Shown one piece after another: positions 18,094-29,652 of a stretch of 64,000 nt of DNA. A program made the position numbers and the translations under genes. Within the stretch, counting starts at the first letter, position 1. Every line of letters begins with the position of its first letter. The notes under the pieces are model-generated. The model saw only the letters and a list, made by a program, of their open reading frames with translations. It searched no databases and was not told the DNA's origin. Source of the DNA: Balanoglossus misakiensis (taxonomy: Eukaryota > Hemichordata); contig CM082579.2 of NCBI GenBank assembly GCA_040954595.2, positions 11,656,001 to 11,720,000 of the forward strand, read 5' to 3'.

Positions 18094-19487
18094 CTTCTTC
18101 TTGTGTCGTTTTTTTGTCCAGCTAGATCTTGAAAACGGCTGAACCTACAAATCTCACATTTGGCACAATGGTGCAGGCCTATGAGAGCTTGTGCAGTACC
18201 CTTGTGAATGTGTAATTAGTCATGTGACCTGATGACCATATATGGGCAAAATTTTCAATTTGGCTTAATTTGCATATGAATGGAGATATCAAAATTCTGT
18301 TCAGATGCTTTGTGGACCATATGGCCAGGGTTCTACATGCCAAATGTCAAGGCCATAAGCCATGTCAATTTTGAGAAGAAGATTTTTAAGTATTATTTTC
18401 CATATTTTTCGCCCAAGCCATGGGCCTATACTTTACATAGTTAAGCTATGACCACAGATTATTTTGGATAAATATACATACATATCTCAAAATCTGTTCG
18501 GCCGATCAATTCCAAAGTTGCTGTGCAGCTAGCCTAGCATTTGTTAATCATTTTAAGCGAAAAAAAATAATATGAAAAATCAACCGATTTTTTTATATTA
18601 ATTTTTTTATTAAATTTAAACCTTTACTTATACCTCCATAGTTAAGCTATGTCCACTTCTTATTGTGGAATTCTGGTCTGTGCAATAGTCCTGTACAGTG
18701 ACTGTCTATTGGTGAGTGAGCACAATGGCACCAAAATAAAAGGCACAATTTTAGGCTCACCTGTAACACCTGCTTAACTCATTTATTATGTGCATACCTA
18801 ATTCCAGGCTAACCAATAGGGCTACAGGTTTGGTTTCTGTTGAACATGGACCAGTATAGGGTCAAAATTTCTTGCCCAAATTTTGCATGACCTCAGGTGA
18901 CCTTTGACCTACTTTACCAGATCTTGGCATCCAGAGCAGGTACAGACTTGGCGTTTGGAGGGTTGGGACTAAAATTGAAAAGCCAAAATTGGGGGTCACC
19001 TGTGACACCTGCCTATCTCATTAATTATGTGCATACCTAATTCCAGGCTAACCAATAGGGCTATAGGTTTGGTTTTTGTTGAAGATGGACCAGTATAGGG
19101 TCAAAATGTCTTGCCCACATTTCGCATGACCTCAGGTGACCTTTGACCTACTTTACCATATCTTGGCATCCAGAGCAGGTACAAACTTGGCGTTTGGAGG
19201 GTTAGGACTGAAAGTGAAAAGCCAAAATTGGGGGTCACCTGTGGCACCTGCATATCTCATTAATTATGTGCATACCTAATTCCAGGCTAACCAATAGGGC
19301 TAAAGGTTTGGTTTTTGTTGAACATGGACCAGTATACGGTAAAAATTTCTTGCCCAAATATAACATGACCTCAGTTGACCTTTGACCTACTTTACCATAT
19401 CTTGGCATCCTGAGCAGATATGCTTATTGCTATGTTGCTGTGTGCTATGTTGGCTTGGGCCCGCTATTGCTGCTTGCAGCTATATTT
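18036..19487 (+). repeat. Non-coding repeat element, copy A
   Basis: Starts with a CTT microsatellite (18064-18102), then a unique head (CAGCTAGATCTTGAAAACGG, GGCACAATGGTGCAGGCC, AATTTGCATATGAATGGAGA). Tandem 239-bp subrepeats follow (AAAAGCCAAAATTGGGGGTC, TTAATTATGTGCATACCTAA, GGACCAGTATAGGGTCAAAA). It ends at GCTTGGGCCCG...GCTGCTTGCAGCTATATTT. There are no open frames, so it is probably a non-autonomous transposon or a decayed one. Confidence 0.8.
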
Positions 19488-21016
19488 CTTCTACTTCTTC
19501 TTTTTTTTTTTCTTGTGCAGTTTTTTCGGCCAGCTAGATCTGGAAAACGGCTAAACCTACCAATTTCAAAGTTGGCACAATGGTGCAGGCCAATGAGAGC
19601 TAGTGCAGTACCCTTGTGAATGTTTAATAAGTCACGTGACCTGATGACCATATATGGGCAAAGTTTTCAAATCGGCCTAATTTGCATATGAATGGAGATA
19701 TCAAAATTCTGTTAAGATACTTTGTGAGCCATATGGCCAGGGTTCTACATGCCAAATGTCAAGGCCATAGGCCATGTCAATTTTGAGAAGAAGATTTTTA
19801 AGTATTATTTTTCATATTTTTTCGCCCAAGCCATCGGCCTATACTTTACATAGTAAAGCTATTACCACATCATATTTTGGATAAATATGCATACATATCT
19901 CAAAATCTGTTAGGCCGATCATCTCCAACTTTGGTGTGCAGCTGGCCTAGCATTTGTCAATAATTTTAAGCGAAAAAAAAATAATATGAAAAATCGACCG
20001 ATTTTTTTATATTAATTTTTTTATTAAATTTATACCTTTAATTATACCTCTATGGTTAAGCTATGTCTATGTCTTACTGTGGAATTCTGGTCTGTGCAAT
20101 AGTCCTGTACAGTGACTGTCTATTGGTCAGTGAGCACAATGGCACCAAAATAAAAGGCACAATTTTAGGCTCACCTGTAACACCTGCTTAACTCATTAAT
20201 TATGTGCATACCTAATTCTGGGCTAACTAAGAGGGCTGGAGGTTTCGTTCTTGTGGGACATGGACCAGTATAGGGTCAAAATTTCTTGCCCAAATTTTGG
20301 GTGACCTCAGGTGACCTTTGACCTACTTTCCTATATCTCGGCATCCACAGCAGGTACAGACTTGGCGTTTGGAGGGTTGGGACTAAAGTTGAAAAGCCAA
20401 AATGGGGGTCACCTGTGACACCTGCATATCTCATTAATTATGTGCATACCTAATTACAGGCTAACCAGTAGGGCTAGAGGTTTCGTGCTTGTGGGACATG
20501 GACCAGTATGGGGTTAAAAAAAAATTGCCCAAATTTTGGGTGACCTCAGGTGACCTTTGACCTACTTTCCTATATCTCCACATCAAGAGCAGGTACAGAC
20601 TTGGCGTTTGGAGGGTTGGGACTAAAATTGAAAAGCCAAAATTGGGGTCACCTGTGACACCTGCTTATCTCATTAATTATGTGCATACCTAATTCCAGGC
20701 TAACCAATAGGGTTAGAGGTTTGATTTATGCTGAACATGGACCAGTATGGGGTCAACATTTTTTGCCCAAATTTTGGGTGACCTCAGGTGACCTTTGACC
20801 TACTTTACCATATCTCGGCATCCACAGCAGATACAGCCTTGGCATTTGGAGGTATGGAACTCCTGATGGAGCCTTACACTTTATCTCATTAATTATGCGC
20901 ATACCTAATTGTAGGCGAACCAATAGGGCTAGAGATTTTGTTCTTGTGGGACACGGACCAGTATGGGGTCAAATTTCTTGCCCAAATTTCGGGTGACCGC
21001 TTATGACCTTTGACCT
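18888..21016 (-). promoter_or_regulatory. Seven nuclear-receptor half-site triplets (DR4 + DR1) in the subrepeats
   Basis: Each 239-bp subrepeat contains the 23-bp pattern TGACCT-N4-TGACCT-N1-TGACCT. Read on the minus strand this is AGGTCA-N1-AGGTCA-N4-AGGTCA: a consensus DR1 next to a DR4. Positions: 18888-18910, 19127-19149, 19366-19388, 20302-20324, 20541-20563, 20779-20801 and 20994-21016 (first half-site TGACCG in the last). AGGTCA direct repeats are bound by RXR, HNF4 and COUP-TF type receptors (DR1) and by thyroid/LXR-type heterodimers (DR4). Binding here is inference from sequence only. Confidence 0.6.
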
Positions 21017-21060
21017 TCGGCTTAAGCTTGGGCCCGTCATCGCTGCTTGCAGCTATATTT
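19488..21060 (+). repeat. Non-coding repeat element, copy B
   Basis: A second copy in direct orientation with the same head (CAGCTAGATCTGGAAAACGG, GGCACAATGGTGCAGGCC), four or so 239-bp subrepeats and the same tail GCTTGGGCCCG...GCTGCTTGCAGCTATATTT ending at 21060. Copies A and B are clearly related but diverged by many substitutions. Copy B holds one more subrepeat than copy A. Confidence 0.82.
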
Positions 21061-21446
21061 TGTCTCTGTTTTTATTTTACAATATGCGTGATCGGTCCCT
21101 TTCAAGTAAATATGGTCACCCGCCATAGACCCCGACCTTCCCTCCAAAGTAAAGGTTTTGTCTTCTAAGTGGAATCTTGAACCCGCTAAAGTTTTGTGCG
21201 ATATCTGTTTAATGTCGCAAACTTGTACGCTGTGGAGAAAGTGACGGCCGTCTGCCCAATCAGAGCAGAAAATTTTGTATTTTTTATTTTTACATAATTA
21301 ATTGTTTTAGATGTCAATCTTTGTAATCATGGTGCGTCTTTACAGTTCGAGTTGGGATTTCCACGGGTGAAGGTTAGTAATGATGAACAGCGGCAAGATG
21401 AACGAAACAATGTTCTCTGCGTCATGGTCGGCCAAGACATTACCCT
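21061..21446. other. Spacer between repeat element and foldback element
   Basis: No coding frame or repeat structure recognised. Confidence 0.5.
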
Positions 21447-22950
21447 AGGAGATAGGTGCCGTTAATCAGAATTTTTGGTAAGGAAGGTTTGAGAAGTCCA
21501 TTCTATGTAAAAATTGGTGCTGATTCCAAAAAAGTCAGTCTTACTGACCCCACTCAAGACAAAATTGCCATTTTGGCCATTTTTAACCCAAAAATGGTCT
21601 TTTTTAGAAAACACTAAAAACACACTGTTTTCGTCACATTCTGAGATCTGACGACATATGATAAGCTTATTCTATGTAAAATTTGGTGAATATTACGAAA
21701 AAAGTAGTTCGATTGACCCAAAACAACAGAAAATTGCCTATTTGACCATTTTTTGCCCAAAAAACGTCATTTTTAGAAAAAATTTAAAACACATGGTTTT
21801 CTTCATAATGATTGATCTGGTGATATATGGAAAGTCAATTCTATGTTAAAAGTGGTGACTTTAAAAAATAAAGCAGTCTTTTTGACCTCAATCAATACAA
21901 AAATGCCATTTTTGGCCACTTTTTGAGGTCAAAAAAGGTCATTTTTACAAAAAAAACTAAAAATAAATTGTGTTTTTCATATTCAGAGATCATTGGATAT
22001 ATGAAATGTCCATTCTATGTAAAAAATGGTGCTGATTCCAGAAATAGCAGTCTTATTGACCCTACTCAAGAAAAAAATGCCATTTTTGCCACTTTTTGCC
22101 CAAAACGTCATTTTTAGAAAACACTCAAAATTTATATATTTTCTTCACTTTCGGAGATCTGATAATGTATTATATGCCCACCCTATGTAAAATTCTGTGA
22201 TTATTTCAAAAAAGCAGATTTATTGACCCAACCTAATGCAAAAATGCCCTTTTGGAAAGTTTTTGCCCAAAAAGGCCATTTTAAGAAAAAAAATTAAAAA
22301 CAAACTTTTCTTCATAAAGCTCAGAGATCATGTGATATATGAAATGTTCATCCTATGTAAAAAATGGTGCTGATTCCAGAAATAGCAGTCTTATTGATCC
22401 TACTCAAGAATAAATGCCATTTTTGCCACTTTTTGCCCCAAAAACATCATTTTCAGAAAACACTCAAAATTTATATATTTTCTTCACTTTCGGAGATCTG
22501 ATAATGTATTATATGCCCACTATATGTGAAAATTTTCCAAAAAAGCAGTTTTATTGATGCCACTCAAGATAAAAGTGCCTTTTTGGCAAGATTTTGCCCA
22601 AAAAGTGTCTTTTCTAGAAAATACGAAAAATATGCCATTTTCTTCCTATTGGTGATCGAATGATAAATAAAAGTACTAAAAAACCCACTCTTACTGACCC
22701 CACTGAGGGAAAAAAATATCATTTTGGCCTATTTGCTCAAAAAGGTAACTGTTAGAAAAAATAAATACAAACTTATTCCTTCATATTCAGAGCCCTCGTG
22801 ATGTATGTAAATTCGTTTTTTTTCTGTGTGTGCAAAAAATATGCTGATACCAGCACAACAGTCTTATTGAGACACCCCGCTCAGTACAAAATTGCCATTT
22901 AGCCATCTTTTGGTCAACAATAGGCATTTTCAGAAAACAAATATAATTAA

Positions 22951-23091
22951 GCAATAAAACACCCCCAGCCATGGTATACCACGAGATTTTGACCAGTTCA
23001 CGACATATACGCACGAGCGATAGCGAGTGCGTATATGGAGTTGAACTGGTCAAAATCTCGTGGTATACCATGGCTGGGGGTGTTTTATTGC
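22951..23091. mobile_element. Perfect 50-bp-arm hairpin nested in the foldback element
   Basis: Arms 22951-23000 and 23042-23091 are exact reverse complements (50/50), with CATGGTATACCACGAGATTT in the left arm. The 41-base centre contains a further inverted pair, CATATACGCAC (23004-23014) and GTGCGTATATG (23027-23037). The whole unit can fold almost completely. It is a MITE-like or palindromic insertion; perfect arms suggest recent origin or gene conversion between arms. Confidence 0.85.
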
Positions 23092-23093
23092 TA

Positions 23094-23260
23094 TTATATT
23101 ATGCCAGTATATTGAAACTTTGCATAAAACATTTTAAAAAGGCATTTTCTTTGACTATGATATATGACTGTGGTATATGGCTAATATATCACGGTCACGT
23201 GTCGTGTCTCGACCAATCAAATAGCGTGATTTACACCATCAATATACTGGTATAATATAA
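23094..23260. mobile_element. 167-bp MITE-like element
   Basis: 22-bp terminal inverted repeats at 23094-23115 and 23239-23260 differ at one base (core CCAGTATATTGA / TCAATATACTGG). It directly abuts the perfect hairpin, and the two may be one composite insertion of about 310 bp. No coding capacity. Confidence 0.7.
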
Positions 23261-23262
23261 TT

Positions 23263-23880
23263 GATGTTTTTGCCTTTTGTGTTTTGATGTTGTATATGCA
23301 TATTTAAAACGCCATAACCATATAATATCAATTAAATTGATGATATTGAAAGACAGGGTTGCCACAATTTGGCACATTTAGCCCAAAACTGAACTCAACA
23401 ATAAGATGATCCATGTATACGCACTGTCTACTATAAGTCGATTATGCGTGGTGTGGAATATTTAGGTTCAGATATGCCAGCTCGGGAGAGAGTGTTGAAA
23501 TTTATTCTCTTCAATCTGAATACAAAATCAGAAATTATATTATAATTTATATCATGATACCTCCGTCATACTGATTGGACAGGAGTGCAACCCAGCAATG
23601 CTAGAATACTCAATAGAGCACTGCTAAAACTGGCCCCTGAACTAGCACGCAGCAGGGAAAATGTGGGCTTAAACCAAATAAAAACACTTAAATTCTGTAT
23701 GGGAATATTTGGGCAATGTGCAATGCCTTTCTTTTGTCATCTGTATCATGTTTAGAGCTTGGTCCCGGGCAGCGTGTTTACATTCATCGACGCGAGTTTT
23801 GTTCAATTCGTAACTTCTTTTTCTCTCGACGCTGTTTCATCATCATTATGAGTTCAACTTGGGCTAATTTTGCAAAATCT
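23263..23880. other. Non-repeated core of the foldback element
   Basis: A stretch within the foldback loop that does not match the ~170-bp subunits. It has no open frame with recognisable protein similarity. It may be cargo or an older insertion. Confidence 0.45.
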
Positions 23881-25870
23881 CCAAATACAAACATTTTTTC
23901 GGTACAAAATGGCTAAAATGATAAATTTTTCTTGAGTAGATCTATTTTTGGCTACAAATAGCCAAAAAGGCAATTTTGACTAGAGTGGGGCCAACCAGAC
24001 TGCCGTTTTTGGAATAGTCACCAAATTTTACACAGAATGGACTTTTCATACATGATCAGATCTCTGAATATGAAGAAAACAATTTGTCTTTTGTTTGTTT
24101 GTTTTTAATGAACATTTTTGACCAAAAAAGTGGCCGAAATTACAAATTTCAATTGAATAGGGTAAGTAAGACTTCCGTTTTTGGAACAGTAACCACGTTT
24201 CAATATAGAATGGGCTTTTATTTATAATAAGATCACCGAAAGTGAAGAAAAGAGAATGCTATTAATATATTCTTAAAAATAACAATTTTGTGCAAAACTT
24301 AGCCAAAAAGGTGATTTCATCATGGTTGAGGTCATTAAGACTGCATTTCTGGAAACAACACCTATTTTACAATAAATGTACTTTTCACACATCATATAAT
24401 CTCCAAATAAGAATCAAACAGTTTGTTTATAATGATAAGTGGCTGTTTGGGCAAAAACTTGTCAAAAAAGCACTGTTTTCTTGAGCAAATAGGCCAAAAT
24501 GATATTTTTTTCCCTCAGTGGGGTCAGTAAGAGTGGGTTTTTTAGTACTTTTATTTATCATTCGATCACCAATGGGAAGAAAATGGCATATTTTTCGTAT
24601 TTTCTAGAAAAGACACTTTTTGGGCAAAAACTTGCCAAAAAGGCACTTTTATCTTGGGTGGCATCAATAAAACTGCTTTTTTGGAAATGTTTCACATATA
24701 GTGGGCATATAATACATTATCAGATCTCCGAAAGTGAAGAAAATATATAAATTTTGAGTGTTTTCTGAAAATGATGTTTTTGGGGCAAAAAGTGGCAAAA
24801 ATGGCATTTATTCTTGAGTAGGATCAATAAGACTGCTATTTCTGGAATCAGCACCATTTTTTACATAGGATGAACATTTCATATATCACATGATCTCTGA
24901 GCTTTATGAAGAAAAGTTTGTTTTTAATTTGTTTTCTAAAAACGACCTTTTTGGGCAAAAACTTTCCAAAAGGGCATTTTTGCATTAGGTTGGGTCAATA
25001 AATCTGCTTTTTTGGAATAATCACCAAATTTTACATAGGATGGGCATATAATACATTATCAGATCTCCAAAAGTGAAGAAAATATATAAATTTTGAGTGT
25101 CTTCTAAAAATGACGTTTTTGGGCAAAAAGTGGCAAAAATGGCATTTTTTTCTTGAGTAGGGTCAATAAGACTGCTATTTCTGGAATCAGAACCGTTTTT
25201 TACATAGAATGGACACTTCATATATCCAATGATCTCTGAATATGAAAAACACAATTTATTTTTAGTTTTTTTGTAAAAATGACCTTTTTTGACCTCAAAA
25301 AGTGGCCAAAAATGGCATTTTTGTATTGATTGAGGTCAAAAAGACTGCTTTATTTTTTAAAGTCACCACTTTTAACATAGAATTGACTTTCCATATATCA
25401 CCAGATCAATCATTATGAAGAAAACCGTGTGTTTTAAATTTTTTCTAAAAATGACGTTTTTTGGGCAAAAAATGGTCAAAAAGGCAATTTTCTGTTGTTT
25501 TGGGTCAATCGAACTACTTTTTTTCGTAATATTCACCAAATTTTACATAGAATAAGCATATCATATGTCATCAGAGCTCAGAATGTGACGAAAACAGTCT
25601 GTTTTAAGTGTTTTCTAAAAAAGACAATTTTTGGGTTAAAAATGGCCAAAATGGCAATTTTGTCTTGAGTGGGGTCAATAAGACTGACATTTTTGGAATC
25701 AGCACCATTTTTTACGTAGAATGGACTTCTCAAACCTTCCTTACCAAAAATTCTGATTAACGGCACCTAGCTCCTGGACTACATTTTCAACCTGAACAGT
25801 CCTGTGTCAAGCCACGGACTAAACATTATGGAACACCAACACTAACTTCTGATATTCAATTGCCAAATTC

Positions 25871-27370
25871 TAGGCGCAAACGTTATTATCTAGTGGATAA
25901 ACCTCAATATATTAAGCCCAAACGTTCAGTTGTTGTGGATAAAACGTTAATATCTTGTGGATAAAAGTCAATATATTAAGCCCAAACGTTCAGTTGTTGT
26001 GGATAAACCTCAGTATATTAAGCCCAAACGTTCAGTTGTTGTGGATAAACCTCAATATATTAAGCCCAAACGTTCAGTTGTTGTGGATAAAATTCAATAT
26101 ATTAAGCCCAAACGTTTAGTTGTTGTGGATAAAACGTTAATATCTTGTGGATAAAAGTCAATATATTAAGCCCAAACGTTCAGTTGTTGTGGATAAACCT
26201 CAATATATTAAGCCCAAACGTTCAGTTGTTGTGGATAAACATCAATATATTAAGCCCAAACGTTCAGTTGTTGTGGATAAAATTCAATATATTAAGTTCA
26301 GTTGTTGTGGATAAACCTCAATATATTAAGCCCAAACGTTCAGTTGTTGTGGATAAAATTCAATATATTAAGCCCAAACGTTCAGTTGTTGTGGATAAAC
26401 CTCAATATATTAAGCCCAAACGTTCAGTTGTTGTGGATAAAATTCAATATATTAAGCCCAAACGTTCAGTTGTTGTGGATAAACCTCAATATATTAAGCC
26501 CAAACGTTCAGTTGTTGGGGATAAAATTCAATATATTAAGCCCAAACGTTCAGTTGTTGTGGATAAACCTCAATATATTAAGCCCAAACGTTCAGTTGTT
26601 GTGGATAAACCTCAATATATTAAGCCCAAACGTTCAGTTGTTGTGGATAAACCTCAATATATTAAGCCCAAACGTTCAGTTGTTGTGGATAAAATTCAAT
26701 ATATTAAGCCCAAACGTTCAGTTGTTGTGGATAAAATTCAATATATTAAGTTCAGTTGTTGTGGATAAACCTCAATATATTAAGCCCAAACGTTCAGTTG
26801 TTGTGGATAAACCTCAATATATTAAGCCCAAACGTTCAGTTGTTGTGGATAAACATCAATATATTAAGCCCAAATGTTCAGTTGTTGTGGATAAAATTCA
26901 ATATATTAAGTTCAGTTGTTGTGGATAAACCTCAATATATTAAGCCCAAATGTTCAGTTGTTGTGGATAAAACGTTAATATCTTGCGGATAAAAGTCAAT
27001 ATATTAAGCCCAAACGTTCAGTTGTTGTGGATAAACCTCAATATATTAAGCCCAAACGTTCAGTTGTTGTGGATAAAACGTTAATATCTTGCGGATAAAA
27101 GTCAATATATTAAGCCCAAACGTTCAGTTGTTGTGGATAAACCTCAATATATTAAGCCCAAACGTTCAGTTGTTGTGGATAAAATTCAATATATTAAGCC
27201 CAAATGTTCAGTTGTTGTGGATAAAACGTTAATATCTTGTGGATAAAAGTCAATATATTAAGCCCAAACGTTCAGTTGTTGTGGATAAAATTTAATACAT
27301 TAAGCCCAAACGTTTATATGTTGTGGATAAAACTTAATATATTAAGCCCAAACGTTAATATCTTGTGTAT
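25871..27370 (+). repeat. 42-bp tandem array (~35 copies)
   Basis: The monomer is 42 bp (CAATATATTAAGCCCAAACG then TTCAGTTGTTGTGGATAAA with a variable AC(C/A)/ATT junction). Variants: CCT, ATT or CAT before CAATAT; an 8-bp deletion of CCCAAACG giving TTAAGTTCAG (near 26295, 26749 and 26909); and a longer variant with ACGTTAATATCTTG(T/C)GGATAAAAG recurring near 25945, 26133, 26968, 27078 and 27225. Since 42 is divisible by three, the array reads as open frames with a 14-residue period (DKPQYIKPKRSVVV). Stops in the long variant and frameshifts in the deletion variant argue against coding. It ends about 130 bp before the integrase ORF. Confidence 0.93.
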
Positions 27371-27500
27371 ATGTGCAAACTTTTTTTTGTTAATCACAAT
27401 CGTAGTGTAATTTTAACATCAAATATTATGTTAGTGACCATGCCCAGTTTTCTCTTGAAGTCGGCCATCTTGATTGACTTGCAGAGGCAATACCTATGAA

Positions 27501-28844
27501 ATGCAGCGTCTTGCTGGCTCATCTGTCATGTCTGATGTTCTTATGGCTCTAAATCTAGAGTCATGTAAAGAAACATTTCATGCAGAAGAAATAACACCAG
27601 ATATAGTATGCATGTTAACCATTCCAGAATTGGAATATCTAGGCGTGCACAGCCGTAGGGACATGATGGCTCTTAGGATTGCATGCTCAACATTTGGTGG
27701 TCAGGCTCCTGTGCAAGTACTAGGAGGAGGTGGTGTGCCTGAATTTCTGATCCCCAAAGCAGTCCTGGAAAATCTTATAGAAAAAGGATTTACCATCAAG
27801 GAAATCGCGCGCATGCTTGCTGTTTCTGAGATGACCATATACAGACGAATGTCACGGTATGGGTTGAGCAAGTTTAATTTCACAGATATAACTGATGATG
27901 TGCTTGATTCTCATGTTAAAGACCTTACCAGGGAGTTCCCAAAATGTGGAGAAAACATGTTAAAGCAACTGCTTTTAGGGAGAAATGTGAAAGTTCAGCG
28001 CATGAAATTGAGGGACAGTATTCACAGAGTCGACGAAAGTGGCGTGCAGTCCAGAAAGAAAGGGCGATTACAACGAAGAGTGTATAATGTCCAAGGGCCT
28101 AATCAGTTATGGCACGTGGATACCAACCACAAGCTGGTTCGTTGGCATTTAGTGGTGTTTGGTGCTATTGATGGATTTAGTCGTTTGCCAGTTGGTTTGG
28201 CATGTCTGAACAACAACAAGGCCCCGACGCTCTTACAGTGCTTTAAATCTGGAGTATTGAATTATGGTTTGCCGAGCCGTGTACGCAGTGACGAGGGACT
28301 TGAAAATGTTAGGATAGCTGACTATATGCTAGAGAAGAGAGGTATTAACAGAGGTAGCATGATCACTGGCAAGAGCGTGCACAACCAACGTATCGAGAGA
28401 CGTTGGAGAGATGTGTACGAGGGAGTCCTCAGCCTTTATTATGATCTGTTCTATTTTATGGAAGATAAAGGTATTTTGGACCCTCTGGATGACAAACATA
28501 TTGCTATCCTGCATTATGTTTTTCTGCACAAGATTAATAAGAAGCTGGATCTGTGGAAAGAGGCATGGTCTCGTCACCGCTTGCAAACATGTAGGTCATC
28601 ACCTCTGCGTCTGTTTGTCTCTGGCCAATTCCAAAACCCTGTTGGAATTGATTTAACCCCCGATGAGATTGAAAATTATGGTGTGATGGGAGTCATTACT
28701 GATAACGAAGGCCCACAAAGACCTGTGATAGATGTACCACCATACACACTGTCTCAGAGATGTCTGGATATCTTGGATGCTGAAATCCCCCACGACTGGA
28801 CCTCCAACAATTATGGGATTGATGTTTATCTCAGTGCATTGTAA
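27501..28844 (+). CDS. SAM-HTH-DDE integrase/transposase (rve-type), intact
   Basis: Intronless ORF of 447 codons from the first ATG. The open frame runs back to about 27474 with no earlier ATG. The N-terminus (about 10-66) has the SAM-like pattern [13 protein letters not shown]...[19 protein letters not shown]...[11 protein letters not shown] helix-turn-helix follows at about 98-121 ([20 protein letters not shown]). The catalytic core has the three acidic residues of an RNase H-fold integrase: D207 (WHVDTNHK), D264 (RVRSDEG) and E299 (NQRIERRW), spaced D-56-D-34-E. The flanking [21 protein letters not shown] and [10 protein letters not shown] match a family of animal transposon-derived 'integrase core domain' proteins (IS3EU- or Ginger-like; I cannot choose). 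No stop or frameshift, so it is either a recently active transposase or a domesticated gene. Terminal inverted repeats were not found by eye. Confidence 0.82.
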   Translation: MQRLAGSSVMSDVLMALNLESCKETFHAEEITPDIVCMLTIPELEYLGVHSRRDMMALRIACSTFGGQAPVQVLGGGGVPEFLIPKAVLENLIEKGFTIKEIARMLAVSEMTIYRRMSRYGLSKFNFTDITDDVLDSHVKDLTREFPKCGENMLKQLLLGRNVKVQRMKLRDSIHRVDESGVQSRKKGRLQRRVYNVQGPNQLWHVDTNHKLVRWHLVVFGAIDGFSRLPVGLACLNNNKAPTLLQCFKSGVLNYGLPSRVRSDEGLENVRIADYMLEKRGINRGSMITGKSVHNQRIERRWRDVYEGVLSLYYDLFYFMEDKGILDPLDDKHIAILHYVFLHKINKKLDLWKEAWSRHRLQTCRSSPLRLFVSGQFQNPVGIDLTPDEIENYGVMGVITDNEGPQRPVIDVPPYTLSQRCLDILDAEIPHDWTSNNYGIDVYLSAL

Positions 28845-28925
28845 TTGATAGATTCAAGAGAATAGATCGTGGTGCCAAGTTTGCAAATATTGATCTACTG
28901 GTACTCATGATACCATGCATTTCTG

Positions 28926-28931
28926 AATAAA
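28926..28931 (+). terminator. AATAAA poly(A) signal after the integrase ORF
   Basis: A canonical AATAAA 82 bp beyond the stop, placed as expected for this transcription unit. Confidence 0.55.
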
Positions 28932-29652
28932 TATTTAAAAAATCCTTGAAAGAATGAACATGCAAGAATTGTCTGGTTAGTGTTGCCATGGCAACAAGTC
29001 AGTATACCATTTTTCATAGAAATACATTGAATTGCATGCTTCATTGCCAGGTATCTACAAAATTTTAATGGTGACCCTTGTTTTGTTACATATATTGACA
29101 TTTTATCATAGTCCACTTTATCATTTGTGTAAGTTTCAAAGAGAAGCTTCGTGTATACTGTGTCACTCATTAATGGTTGGATTTTTTTAGGAAACCATGT
29201 ATTGAATTGAGACAATTATTAAACATTAACAGTAAACTTTATTGTATCTCTTCATAAATCCAACAGGAATGAGTTAACTTTGTTGTGGCTTGCAAACACC
29301 TTTTACATGCATTGTGTAAAACTTATTTTGGTTTGAAAAAATATCATGAAAATAATGTAAAACATACAGCTATTGAGGCTTTATAACGGTACTGTCTCAA
29401 CAACACTGTTATGAATGACTGTACTCGCTAGATCACAAGATATAAAATATAACACTTGAGAAAGTTAAAGGGAAAGTCCGGTCCAGTTGATTTCTTCATA
29501 ATTTGGTCACTCTTTACGAATTAAACATTTTCGCCAGGTATAAGGCACAGGTTTTTTACAAAATCAAGGGAAAGTTGGCAGAATTTCCAATATGGTCTTC
29601 ACTTCATTTTAATGATGTGAAACAGTGCCAGTTCTAACTTCCGCCCAACATA
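28932..29652. other. Intergenic DNA, nothing recognised
   Basis: No supported coding frame. The minus-strand frame at 28895-29215 (106 codons) shows no family pattern. Confidence 0.5.

Larger units (their letters stand above)
21447..25775. mobile_element. 4.3-kb foldback element with ~1.3-kb inverted arms made of ~170-bp subrepeats
   Basis: The left arm (21447-22740) and right arm (24480-25775) are inverted copies that align end to end and look over 90% identical by eye. Outer ends are AGGAG(A)TAGGTGCCG and its complement CGGCACCTA(G)CTCCT. Each arm is a chain of ~170-bp subunits (CTATGTAAAAAATGGTG, CAGTCTTATTGACCC, CACTTTTTGCCCAAAA, TTTCTTCACTTTCGGAGATC). Unit starts on the left lie near 21503, 21671, 21840, 22015, 22182, 22352 and 22522. 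Reverse-oriented units continue inward to about 23880 on the right, and one diverged unit lies at 22741-22945 on the left. The architecture resembles foldback transposons (Drosophila FB, sea-urchin TU). I found no transposase inside. Short open frames here are chance. Confidence 0.85.

Noticed and set aside
22787-23255. Pair of similar frames sharing MVYHEILTSS on opposite strands
   Set aside because: A direct consequence of the perfect 50-bp palindrome; both strands read the same sequence.
21658-25766. Several 60-95-codon frames in the foldback arms
   Set aside because: They repeat with the ~170-bp subunits in both orientations and break at different points in each copy, so they are not conserved as proteins.
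25957-26992. Repetitive protein with a 14-residue period (DKPQYIKPKRSVVV)
   Set aside because: The 42-bp unit keeps any frame open by arithmetic. Two frames are open together, the long variant introduces stops and the 8-bp-deleted variant shifts frame.
25871-27370. DnaA-box-like TGTGGATAA repeated in the 42-bp array, suggesting an origin
   Set aside because: DnaA boxes are bacterial; the window is plainly eukaryotic and the word is simply part of the monomer.
27474-27500. Integrase start at 27474
   Set aside because: The codon is TTG; the first in-frame ATG is 27501, just ahead of the SAM-like domain.
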